45,015 nucleotides of DNA, taken from contig JAHHRQ010000007.1 of NCBI GenBank assembly GCA_020025715.1, positions 1-45,015 of the forward strand, written 5' to 3'. A model generated the notes under the pieces. The model was not told the origin of the DNA, did not search any database, and saw only the letters and a list, made by a program, of their open reading frames with translations. This document shows, in pieces, positions 38,714 through 45,015 of the stretch (positions are counted from its first letter, which is position 1; every line of letters begins with the position of its first letter). This DNA is from Oscillospiraceae bacterium. GTDB lineage: Bacteria; Bacillota; Clostridia; Oscillospirales; Oscillospiraceae. The translations under genes and the position numbers were made by a program.

Positions 38714-39594
38714 TAGTTGTTGCCTCCTTCCTTAGCGGGAGCTGCGGGGCGGGAGTTGCGAGAGCCCTGATTCTGAGGTCTCTGGCCATAGCCGCCGTTG
38801 TTGTTGCGGTTGTTGTAACCACCCTGTCTGCGGTCATCTCTGCGCTCACCGTTGTTGTTGCGGTGGTCGCGGTTGTAGCCGCCTCTGCGGTCGTCTCTTC
38901 TGCGGTCACGACGTCTGTCGTTGGGCTTGGAGAGATCCATAGTACGGGGAGTGGTTCTCAGGGTCTGGGAAAGGACTTCGCCTTTGTAGATCCAAACCTT
39001 AACACCTATACGACCGTAAGTGGTGTCGGCCTCGGCAAAGCCGTAGTCGATGTCAGCACGAATGGTCTGAAGGGGAATAGTACCCTCGTGGAAGCACTCG
39101 GAGCGAGCGATTTCTGCGCCGCCCAGACGGCCGCTGCACATAACCTTGATGCCTCTGGCGCCCATTCTCATGGCACGGCCCATAGCATTCTTCATTGCAC
39201 GGCGGAAACCGATACGCTTCTCCAGCTGCTGAGCAATGTTCTCTGCAACCAGCTGAGCGTTGGTGTCGGGGGTACGAACTTCAACGATGGAGATTGCAAC
39301 GGGCTTGCCCAGCATCTTCTCCACTTCCTTGCGGATACGCTCTATCTCAGCGCCGCCCTTACCGATGACAACACCGGGTCTGGAGCAGTGGATGTAGATG
39401 CGAACCTTGGCGGAATCACGCTCTATCTCAATGGTGGGAACACCGGCGGAATAGAGGGTCTTTTTGAGGTACTTGCGGATCTTGTAGTCCTCGACTATCA
39501 GATCACCGACCTTATCTTCTCTGGCGTACCATCTGGACTCCCAGTCCTTGATGACGCCTACACGTAAACCGTGAGGATTAACTTTCTGTCCCAT
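38713..39594 (-). CDS. rpsC: 30S ribosomal protein S3 with a long Arg/Asn/Gly-rich tail
   Basis: Small-subunit protein lining the mRNA entry channel. Residues 1-220 are a normal S3: MGQKVNPHGLRVGVIKDWESRWY, KH domain with VVIGKGGAEIE, and the C-terminal domain ending WIYKGEVL. Residues 221-293 are an extra, low-complexity tail rich in Arg, Asp, Asn and Gly, with two similar units (RRDDRRGGYN... and RRDDRRQGGYN...), then QRPQNQGSRNSRPAAPAKEGG. Typical S3 has about 210-230 residues, so the tail adds about 70. The frame is intact and the next gene overlaps by one base, so the tail is not a frameshift artefact by itself. Confidence 0.97.
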   Translation of the reverse strand: MGQKVNPHGLRVGVIKDWESRWYAREDKVGDLIVEDYKIRKYLKKTLYSAGVPTIEIERDSAKVRIYIHCSRPGVVIGKGGAEIERIRKEVEKMLGKPVAISIVEVRTPDTNAQLVAENIAQQLEKRIGFRRAMKNAMGRAMRMGARGIKVMCSGRLGGAEIARSECFHEGTIPLQTIRADIDYGFAEADTTYGRIGVKVWIYKGEVLSQTLRTTPRTMDLSKPNDRRRDRRRDDRRGGYNRDHRNNNGERRDDRRQGGYNNRNNNGGYGQRPQNQGSRNSRPAAPAKEGGNN

Positions 39595-39611
39595 AATTCT
39601 GCCTCCTTCCC

Positions 39612-39959
39612 TTATTCTTTCTCAGCCACTTCAACAATGATGTGGCTGGTACGCTTGTTTATACGGTACATACGGCCCTGAGCTCTGGGCATACCTCTCT
39701 TGAGGATGGGACCGGCGGTGCAGTAAGACTTGCTTACATACAGCTTCTCAGGATCCATTTCAAAGTTGTTTTCGGCGTTAGCCATAGCGCTCTTAAGCAC
39801 TTTGATGACCAGCTCGCAGCCCATTTTGGGGGTGTGCTCAAGAAGAGCAACTGCGTAATTGGCCTTCTGGCCGCGGATCATCTTGCAGATAAGTTCAGCC
39901 TTGCGGGGAGAAATACGGGCGTATCTGTGCTCCGCACGGGCTATTTTCTTTTCGTCCAT
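39612..39959 (-). CDS. rplV: 50S ribosomal protein L22
   Basis: Lines the exit tunnel with a long beta hairpin, 115 residues. ARYGRISPRKAEL-like stretch (HRYARISPRKAELICKMI) and RAQGRMYRINKRTSHIIVEV identify it. Confidence 0.97.
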   Translation of the reverse strand: MDEKKIARAEHRYARISPRKAELICKMIRGQKANYAVALLEHTPKMGCELVIKVLKSAMANAENNFEMDPEKLYVSKSYCTAGPILKRGMPRAQGRMYRINKRTSHIIVEVAEKE

Positions 39960-39971
39960 TCTCTCTCCTCC

Positions 39972-40244
39972 TTACTTACCGGTCTTGCTGCCGGCATGTC
40001 CGCGGAAGGTACGGGTGGGGGCGAACTCGCCCAGCTTGTGTCCGACCATATCCTCAGTGACATACACGGGAACGTGACGGCGACCGTCATGGACAGCGAT
40101 GGTGTGTCCTACAAAGGACGGGAAAATAGTAGAGGAACGAGACCAGGTCTTAACAACCTGCTTCTTGCCGTTCTGGTTCATTTCGTCAACTCTCTTAAGA
40201 AGCTCGGGAGCGGCGAAGGGACCTTTTTTAACACTTCTGCTCAT
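39972..40244 (-). CDS. rpsS: 30S ribosomal protein S19
   Basis: Head protein, 90 residues. MSRSVKKGPF start, TWSRSSTIFPSFVGHTIAVHDGR and KLGEFAPTRTFRGHAG are diagnostic. Confidence 0.98.
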   Translation of the reverse strand: MSRSVKKGPFAAPELLKRVDEMNQNGKKQVVKTWSRSSTIFPSFVGHTIAVHDGRRHVPVYVTEDMVGHKLGEFAPTRTFRGHAGSKTGK

Positions 40245-40258
40245 TAACTTTTCCCTCC

Positions 40259-41092
40259 TTACTTTTCATTGCGGCGCTTGACTATGAACTTATCGCTGCG
40301 GTTCTTAGTCTTGCGGGTCTTATAACCGAGAGCGGGCTTACCCCAGGGGGTAACAGGTCCGGGCATACCGACAGGGCACTTACCCTCACCACCACCATGG
40401 GGGTGGTCATTGGGGTTCATGACGGAACCACGGACAGTGGGACGAACGCCCATGTGACGTTTACGACCGGCCTTACCGATGTGGATGTTGGCGTGGTCGA
40501 TGTTACCGACCTGACCGATAGTTGCAAAGCACTCAAGTCTGACCTTGCGGAACTCGCCGGAGGGCAGTCTCAGGGTAGCCATGCCGTTCTCTTTAGCCAT
40601 AAGCTGTGCCTCAACGCCGGCGGAACGGACGAGCTGTGCGCCTTTGCCGGGGTAAAGCTCAATGTTGTGAACTAAAGTACCGACAGGAATGTTTGCCAGA
40701 GGCAGAGCATTGCCGGGCTTGATGTCAGCGCCGGTGGAGGAGATAATGGTATCTCCGGCCTTCAGGCCGACAGGAGCGAGGATGTAGCGGCGCTCGCCGT
40801 CCTCATACTCGCACAGAGCGATGAATGCGCTGCGGTTGGGGTCGTACTCCAGACGGAGGACCTTTGCGCTCATATCCATCTTGTTACGCTTGAAGTCGAT
40901 TATACGATACTTCTGGCGGTTACCGCCGCCCTGGTGGCGAACGGTGATACGGCCATAGCTGTTACGGCCGGAATTCTTCTTCTGAACCTCAGTCAGGCTT
41001 CTTTCGGGCTTAACGTGCTTCTCAACACCGTCGAAGCCGGAGACAGTCATCTGTCTTCTGGAGGGAGTAGTAGGTCTGTAAGTTTTAATCAT
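40259..41092 (-). CDS. rplB: 50S ribosomal protein L2
   Basis: Required for subunit joining and peptidyl transfer, 277 residues. MIKTYRPTTPSRRQMTVSGF, GGGNRQKYRIIDFKR, and the conserved VRGSVMNPNDHPHGGGEGK near the peptidyl-transferase centre identify it. Between rplW and rpsS. Confidence 0.98.
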   Translation of the reverse strand: MIKTYRPTTPSRRQMTVSGFDGVEKHVKPERSLTEVQKKNSGRNSYGRITVRHQGGGNRQKYRIIDFKRNKMDMSAKVLRLEYDPNRSAFIALCEYEDGERRYILAPVGLKAGDTIISSTGADIKPGNALPLANIPVGTLVHNIELYPGKGAQLVRSAGVEAQLMAKENGMATLRLPSGEFRKVRLECFATIGQVGNIDHANIHIGKAGRKRHMGVRPTVRGSVMNPNDHPHGGGEGKCPVGMPGPVTPWGKPALGYKTRKTKNRSDKFIVKRRNEK

Positions 41093-41106
41093 TCTTTATT
41101 CCTCCC

Positions 41107-41403
41107 TTAAACCATGCCTTCAAAGAGCTCGATGTTCTTGGAATCAGCGCTGAGTTTAACAACAGCCTTTTTCCAGGAAGGGGTCTTACCCATGGGGTAA
41201 GCACCGGTGCGCTTCTGTTTGGGGTGGACATTCTCGGTGGTGACCTTGATAACGGTGACGCCGAAGATTTCCTCAACGGCCTTCTTTATCTCGATCTTGT
41301 TAGCGTCCTTTGCGACCTCGAAGGCGTACTTCTTAATGTCCAGGTCTTCCATGGACTGCTCGGTGATGATAGGTCTAATAACGATATCGTATGCGGTCCT
41401 CAT
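41107..41403 (-). CDS. rplW: 50S ribosomal protein L23
   Basis: Docking site for trigger factor and SRP at the exit tunnel, 98 residues. AYDIVIRPIITEQSM and the NKIEIKKAVEEIFGV stretch are typical. Its ATG overlaps the rplD stop by one base. Confidence 0.97.
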   Translation of the reverse strand: MRTAYDIVIRPIITEQSMEDLDIKKYAFEVAKDANKIEIKKAVEEIFGVTVIKVTTENVHPKQKRTGAYPMGKTPSWKKAVVKLSADSKNIELFEGMV

Positions 41404-42026
41404 CAGGCGAACACCTCCTCAATCTTAGCAAGTGCAGCCTTGGAGACTACCATCTTGCCGCTGGTGAGTATCATGTAGGGGCTGAGAATGGTGGCGGTGG
41501 TGGTGGAAACGCCCTCGATGTTGCGAGCGGACTTAACAACCTTCTCTTCCACGTTCTCGGTAACTACAAGAGCCTTGCCCTCGATGCCCAGGTTCTTGAG
41601 GAATCCGGCGAAGGACTTGGTCTTGATCTCATCGACATGCAGATCGTCGATGACGTAAATCTCATTCTCTGCTGCCTTAACGGACAGAGCAGACTTGAGA
41701 GCTATGCGCTTAACCTTCTTGTTGAGGGTGTAGCTGTAATCTCTGGGTTTGGGAGCGAAAGCTACGCCGCCGTGGTACCATACAGGAGATCCTGCGTAAC
41801 CAGCACGTGCGCGGCCGGTGCCCTTCTGACGCCAGGGCTTTCTGGTGGTGTAGGAAACTTCACCTTTGGTAAGAGCGCTCTGTGTACCCTGACGGCAGTT
41901 AGCCAGGTGATTCTTGACGCTGTCGTGCAGGACGCTCTTGTTCGGCTCGATGCCGAAGATGGCCTCGGAGAGCTCGATCTCACCGATCTTCTCGCCTGCC
42001 ATGTTGAATAAATTAGCTTTAGGCAT
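41403..42026 (-). CDS. rplD: 50S ribosomal protein L4
   Basis: Tunnel protein, 207 residues. QGTQSALTKGEVSYTTRKPWRQKGTGRARAG, GGVAFAPKPRDY and NIEGVSTTTATILSPY identify it. In E. coli L4 represses the S10 operon; whether it does so here is unknown, but the operon leader has a terminator hairpin. Confidence 0.98.
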   Translation of the reverse strand: MPKANLFNMAGEKIGEIELSEAIFGIEPNKSVLHDSVKNHLANCRQGTQSALTKGEVSYTTRKPWRQKGTGRARAGYAGSPVWYHGGVAFAPKPRDYSYTLNKKVKRIALKSALSVKAAENEIYVIDDLHVDEIKTKSFAGFLKNLGIEGKALVVTENVEEKVVKSARNIEGVSTTTATILSPYMILTSGKMVVSKAALAKIEEVFA

Positions 42027-42045
42027 TTATGCTGCTCTCCTTTCT

Positions 42046-42768
42046 TTACTTCTTGCGGGAAGCCTTCTGGGGGTTTGCACGACCGGAAGCCTTCTGGGGG
42101 TTGAGGCTGACAGCTGCGGCTGCGCCCTTCTTGATGGGCTGAGTCTTGACTGCATCCTTAATGTAAACAATGCTGCCCTTGGGGCCGGGGACGGCGCCGC
42201 GGATAGCGATCATATTGAGCTCAGCGTCTACCTTTACGATGTCAAGGTTCTGAACAGTGACCTGCTCTGCGCCCATGTGACCTGCCTGCTTCTTACCGGG
42301 AAGAATACGTCCGGGGGAAGCGGAGGAGCCCATGGAACCGGCATGTCTGTGAACAGGACCACCACCGTGGCTCATAGGAGTACGGCCCTGACCGTAACGC
42401 TTAACGGTACCGGCGTAACCCTTACCCTTGCTGGTACCGGTGATGTCGACCTTATCGCCTTCTGCGAAGACGTCAGCCTTAACAACATCGCCGACATTCA
42501 GGGTGCTGTTCTCAATGCGGAACTCTTTGAGGTGCTTCATCATGCCTACGCCGGCCTTCTTAAGGTGGCCGAGTTCAGGCTGAGTGAGCTTTTTCTCGGT
42601 TACTTCCTGGTAACCGAACTGGACGGCTTCATAGCCTTCCTTTTCCTGAGTCATCTTCTGGACGACTACACAGGGGCCGGCTTCGATAACGGTCACGGGA
42701 ATGACCTTACCGGCCTCATCGAAGATCTGCGTCATGCCGACCTTCTTGCCGATGATGGCTTTCTTCAT
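42046..42768 (-). CDS. rplC: 50S ribosomal protein L3 with duplicated C-terminal motif
   Basis: Early assembly protein near the peptidyl-transferase centre. KKAIIGKKVGMTQIFDEAGKVIPVTVIEAGPC start, GYAGTVKRYGQGRTPMSHGGG and SMGSSASPGRILPGKKQAGHMG are diagnostic. At 240 residues it is about 30 longer than common bacterial L3; the end holds a Lys/Ala-rich extension with NPQKASGRA followed by NPQKASRKK, encoded by an exact 18-nt direct repeat. It is separated from rpsJ by an unusual 156-nt gap. Confidence 0.97.
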   Translation of the reverse strand: MKKAIIGKKVGMTQIFDEAGKVIPVTVIEAGPCVVVQKMTQEKEGYEAVQFGYQEVTEKKLTQPELGHLKKAGVGMMKHLKEFRIENSTLNVGDVVKADVFAEGDKVDITGTSKGKGYAGTVKRYGQGRTPMSHGGGPVHRHAGSMGSSASPGRILPGKKQAGHMGAEQVTVQNLDIVKVDAELNMIAIRGAVPGPKGSIVYIKDAVKTQPIKKGAAAAVSLNPQKASGRANPQKASRKK

Positions 42769-42860
42769 TATATATCCTCCTAATGGTTATTGGTTGCGTC
42801 GCTTAAGCCATTTGCTCAGAGGCTCGCAACTTAACCCGCCCGTATTCGCAAGTTACGGAC

Positions 42861-42920
42861 TGTGGGTTATCAGATTTGTGGGTTGCTGGGGTAATGTGGG
42901 TTGGGTTAATGCTGTGGGTT
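42861..42920 (-). repeat. Four spaced AACCCACA repeats between rpsJ and rplC
   Basis: The plus-strand word TGTGGGTT occurs at 42861-42868, 42877-42884, 42895-42902 and 42913-42920, that is every 16-18 nt; the mRNA carries four copies of AACCCACA. The rest of the 42769-42924 gap is unpaired-looking up to the AGGAGG before rplC. Confidence 0.75.
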
Positions 42921-42924
42921 TAGA

Positions 42925-43242
42925 TTAGAGCTTGATCTCGATCTCAACGCCTGCGGGGACTTCGACATTCATAAGAGCCTCAACGGTCTTCTGAGTGGGA
43001 GCCACGATGTCGATAAGACGCTTGTGGGTGCGGCGCTCAAACTGCTCACGGCTGTCCTTGTTGACGTGAACGGAACGAAGGATAGTGACTATCTCGGTCT
43101 TGGTGGGCAGGGGGATGGGGCCGGAAACCTTTGCATCGGTGCGCTTTGCAGCCTCTACGATGATTTCGGCAGCCTTGTCGATGAGCTGATGGTCGTAAGC
43201 CTTAAGGCGGATACGGATCATGTTCTTGTTGGTGCTTGCCAT
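42925..43242 (-). CDS. rpsJ: 30S ribosomal protein S10
   Basis: Head protein of the small subunit (NusE in antitermination), 105 residues. IRIRLKAYDHQLIDKAAEIIVEAAKRT and SGPIPLPTKTEIVTILRSVHVNKDSREQFE are diagnostic; TNKNM precedes the usual start. First gene of the 31-gene ribosomal block. Ribosome site AAAGGAG before the ATG; behind a ~296-nt leader. Confidence 0.98.
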   Translation of the reverse strand: MASTNKNMIRIRLKAYDHQLIDKAAEIIVEAAKRTDAKVSGPIPLPTKTEIVTILRSVHVNKDSREQFERRTHKRLIDIVAPTQKTVEALMNVEVPAGVEIEIKL

Positions 43243-43538
43243 GTGGTGTTCTCCTTTTCGTACGTTTTCTTTTTTGCGGCGGTGCCGCCAAATACTATGC
43301 GTACGGATGAAATTTTCCTATACACACAACCGTGCGTATCAGGCCGTGTCCGAAAAACAAACCGGCCTAACAGCCGGTCTGACTCCGTCCGCGCGATATA
43401 CGCGTGTATCGGAATAATTTCAGCCGCCCGATTTCGCATCGGACCTCCGATGCCGGACATACTCCACGAAAGTTACCTCAGTTTCCTGAGCAATCTCCCG
43501 CTTCTTCGCATAATACGCCTGTGCTCTCGCACACGCGC
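43243..43538 (-). ncRNA. Long structured leader of the ribosomal operon
   Basis: About 296 nt from the predicted start to rpsJ, GC-richer than its surroundings, with several hairpins: CGCATCGGA/TCCGATGCG (near 43434-43456), GACCGGC/GCCGGT with a T-run (43352-43379) and GGCGG/CCGCC close to rpsJ (near 43277-43290). Consistent with an r-protein-regulated leader; no known class was matched. Confidence 0.5.
43352..43379 (-). terminator. Terminator hairpin in the rpsJ leader
   Basis: Minus strand ACCGGC pairs with GCCGGT around a 6-nt loop, followed by TTGTTTTT. It lies 160 nt after the predicted start and 110 nt before rpsJ, so it could attenuate the whole operon. Confidence 0.65.
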
Positions 43539-43544
43539 TTACAT

Positions 43545-43573
43545 AATATATCAATAAAACGCCCTCTTGTCAA
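43545..43573 (-). promoter_or_regulatory. Promoter of the ribosomal operon
   Basis: Minus strand TTGACA (43568-43573), 17-nt spacer, TATATT (43545-43550). Confidence 0.85.
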
Positions 43574-43632
43574 GGGGTTTTTCGCTTTTTAATACAAAGA
43601 TTTTTACTCTTTTTTGTGGCATATTGCCAAAC

Positions 43633-43661
43633 TTGATTTTGTGCTGTCAGCATGTTAAAAT
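43633..43661 (+). promoter_or_regulatory. Promoter of the DUF6056-like gene
   Basis: TTGATT (43633-43638), 17-nt spacer, TAAAAT (43656-43661), divergent from the ribosomal promoter. Confidence 0.7.
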
Positions 43662-43714
43662 TAAGAGAAAAAATCGGTTCGAAATGGTATTTTCGGACAG
43701 GGAGGCAAGGATTT

Positions 43715-45015
43715 ATGACCGGAGAAAATGAGAAAGGACGAAAGAGTTTTTCCGTCTTTCTACTTATTATATTTATAATCATGCTGGGCTTCAATTTTCT
43801 GACGCCCATGCTGGCTGATGATTTTTCCTATTCGTTCAGCTTTGACACTAATGAGCCTATGGAGAGTTTAGGAGACATTTTCCCCTCCATGGCGGCACAC
43901 CGGCACATTTTAAACGGCAGAGTCATGCCCCATACCTTAGTGCAGCTGTTTTTAATGATGCCGAAGATTGTATTCGATGTATTTAACGCTGCAAATGCAG
44001 TGCTGCTGGCGGTTCTGGTTTCAGCAATACTCTCCCCGAATTACAGACGGCGTTCCCTGCTGTGTCTCTGCGGCGTATTCTTGCTGTGGAATTTCACCCC
44101 CGCCTTCGGTCAGATCTTCTTCTGGCTTGACGGTGCCGTCAATTACAGCTGGGGCATAAGCGCATTTCTTATTTTCCTGCTGCCTTTTATAAGAGATTAT
44201 TTCGGCAGAGAAAAGAAAGCTTCTCCTGTTTTAACGGTTTTATCCGTAATCTTTTCCTTTGTTGCCGGTGCATGGTCGGAAAACGGCTCTATTGCCGCAA
44301 TTTTTGCAGCAGTCTGCCTCAGCATTTTAACATTTATAAGGGAAAAGAAAATATCACTCCCCCGCATCCTGTCTCTGATTGCAGCAGCCGCCGGATTTGT
44401 CTTTTTAATGAGCGCCCCTGCAACTGCGGGCAGAGCCGGAGAAATGAATTTCTCCTACCTTGCCGCAAGCCTTAAAACAGTGGTAAGTGAGAGCAAAGAA
44501 GTGCTGCTTCTTCCTTATATTATATACGCACTTTCATTTTTCATAGCCTTTTCATCAGGCGATAAGAAAAAGCTTGCACTTTCCGTCATATTCTTCCTTG
44601 CAGGCTTGGGATCTCTCTGCTCCTTCATTTTTGCAAACTACTTTGCACCCCGCCACTTCTGCGTGACCATGATTTTCACCGTTATTGCCTGCCTTATAAA
44701 TTTTGACCTTATAATGGGCATGGGCAAGGCAAAGCTTGTGCAGGGCTTCACTATTGCCTGTGCCGTGCTGTTTGTCTTTAACTTTGTTCTGGGTGCTATT
44801 GACACGGTGGTTATATTCGGAAAGTCCCGCCAGAGAGAAGCTGTTATAAATGAAGCCTTAAATAATGGTGAAAGAACCGCAAAGGTTGAAATTTATCAGC
44901 CCTCCACAAAATACAGCGGAGCTTTCGGCCTTGAGGACGTTTATCCCGACCCGCAGGAGGACACATGGCCTAATGTGAGCGTTGCAATGTATTACGGACT
45001 TGACTCCATTGAGGG
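43715..45015 (+). CDS. Large multi-pass membrane protein (DUF6056-like), truncated by window end
   Basis: Open from ATG 43715 (after GGGAGGCAAGG) to the last base, 433 codons without a stop, so the gene continues outside the window. It starts MTGENEKGRKSFSVFLLIIF and has many hydrophobic segments. After the first segment comes the outside motif MLADDFSYSF, then an HRHILNGRVMPH stretch and later FFWLDGAVNYSWG; such an acidic pair after the first segment and this layout resemble the DUF6056 and other GT-C-type glycosyltransferase-like membrane proteins. Near the end of the visible part the chain becomes soluble (QREAVINEALNNGERTAKVEIYQP). Role probably in surface polysaccharide or glycoprotein modification, by family resemblance only. 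Confidence 0.8.
   Translation, partial: MTGENEKGRKSFSVFLLIIFIIMLGFNFLTPMLADDFSYSFSFDTNEPMESLGDIFPSMAAHRHILNGRVMPHTLVQLFLMMPKIVFDVFNAANAVLLAVLVSAILSPNYRRRSLLCLCGVFLLWNFTPAFGQIFFWLDGAVNYSWGISAFLIFLLPFIRDYFGREKKASPVLTVLSVIFSFVAGAWSENGSIAAIFAAVCLSILTFIREKKISLPRILSLIAAAAGFVFLMSAPATAGRAGEMNFSYLAASLKTVVSESKEVLLLPYIIYALSFFIAFSSGDKKKLALSVIFFLAGLGSLCSFIFANYFAPRHFCVTMIFTVIACLINFDLIMGMGKAKLVQGFTIACAVLFVFNFVLGAIDTVVIFGKSRQREAVINEALNNGERTAKVEIYQPSTKYSGAFGLEDVYPDPQEDTWPNVSVAMYYGLDSIE

Noticed and set aside
43218..43460. An 80-codon minus-strand frame within the rpsJ leader
   Set aside because: It overlaps the rpsJ start in another frame and crosses the terminator hairpin; no ribosome site was seen.
1..45015. 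Mobile elements, prophage remnants or CRISPR arrays
   Set aside because: No transposase, integrase or phage-like gene, no terminal inverted repeats with target duplications, and no regularly spaced long direct repeats were found.

Overview
The window reads as chromosome of an anaerobic, low-GC-type Gram-positive bacterium of the class Clostridia, probably an Oscillospiraceae/Ruminococcaceae-like gut organism. The grounds are consensus sigma-A promoters (TTGACA-N17-TATAAT), strong AGGAGG ribosome binding sites, a GntR/YtrA-type regulator, the Gram-positive S10-spc-alpha ribosomal order with a zinc-type S14, a zinc-LID adenylate kinase, MgtE, an oxygen-sensitive 2-hydroxyacyl-CoA dehydratase pair and lipoproteins with a lipobox. 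This is inference; no rRNA is present. No transposase, integrase, phage gene or CRISPR array was seen.

Layout. 1-1936: YtrA-like repressor, ABC ATPase and ABC-2-like membrane protein in one tight operon. 1981-3671: mgtE (minus) behind a long 5' leader that ends in an intrinsic terminator. 3712-7093 (minus): two subunits of a 2-hydroxyacyl-CoA dehydratase/benzoyl-CoA-reductase-type enzyme and a 61-residue membrane protein, then a separately promoted 82-residue piece of the FakA (DAK2/DegV partner) protein. 7459-8768 (plus): a 139-residue P-loop protein and a small lipoprotein, each followed by a terminator of the same unusual sequence. 9047-12430 (minus): TatD nuclease, AzgA-type purine permease, M20 amidohydrolase. 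12648-15030: divergent SDR dehydrogenase and CaiB-type CoA-transferase around a shared, repeat-bearing promoter region. 15290-15380: tRNA-Ser(CGA). 15547-18785: ribbon-helix-helix protein plus clpB. 19096-21373: an XRE helix-turn-helix domain fused in frame to a whole phosphoglucosamine-mutase-like enzyme, translationally coupled to a GlmU-like left-handed beta-helix acyltransferase that has no uridylyltransferase domain. 21462-25481 (minus): ferric/phosphonate-type ABC importer. 25896-27335: a membrane-anchored hypothetical protein and a Cof-type HAD phosphatase. 27451-43242 (minus): 31 ribosomal and housekeeping genes from rpsJ to rplQ. 43715-end: start of a large DUF6056-like membrane protein cut by the window edge.

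How it works together. The ribosomal array is one co-directional block, but three places carry extra RNA or promoter structure: the rpsJ leader (terminator hairpin), the rpsJ-rplC gap (four AACCCACA repeats), the rpsN-rpsH gap (promoter plus structured leader), and also the rpmJ-rpsM gap (nested hairpin). The CoA-linked genes (dehydratase pair, CaiB-like transferase, SDR) fit anaerobic hydroxy-acid/enoyl-CoA chemistry, though the dehydratase activator ATPase is not in the window.

The best candidate for something undescribed is the HTH-GlmM fusion: the promoter region in front of it carries several TGTAAACT/AGTTTACA half-sites arranged as two large dyads, one touching the -35 element, which suggests an amino-sugar enzyme that represses its own operon. 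That function is inference; the fusion, the dyads and the coupled GlmU-like gene are read directly from the sequence.
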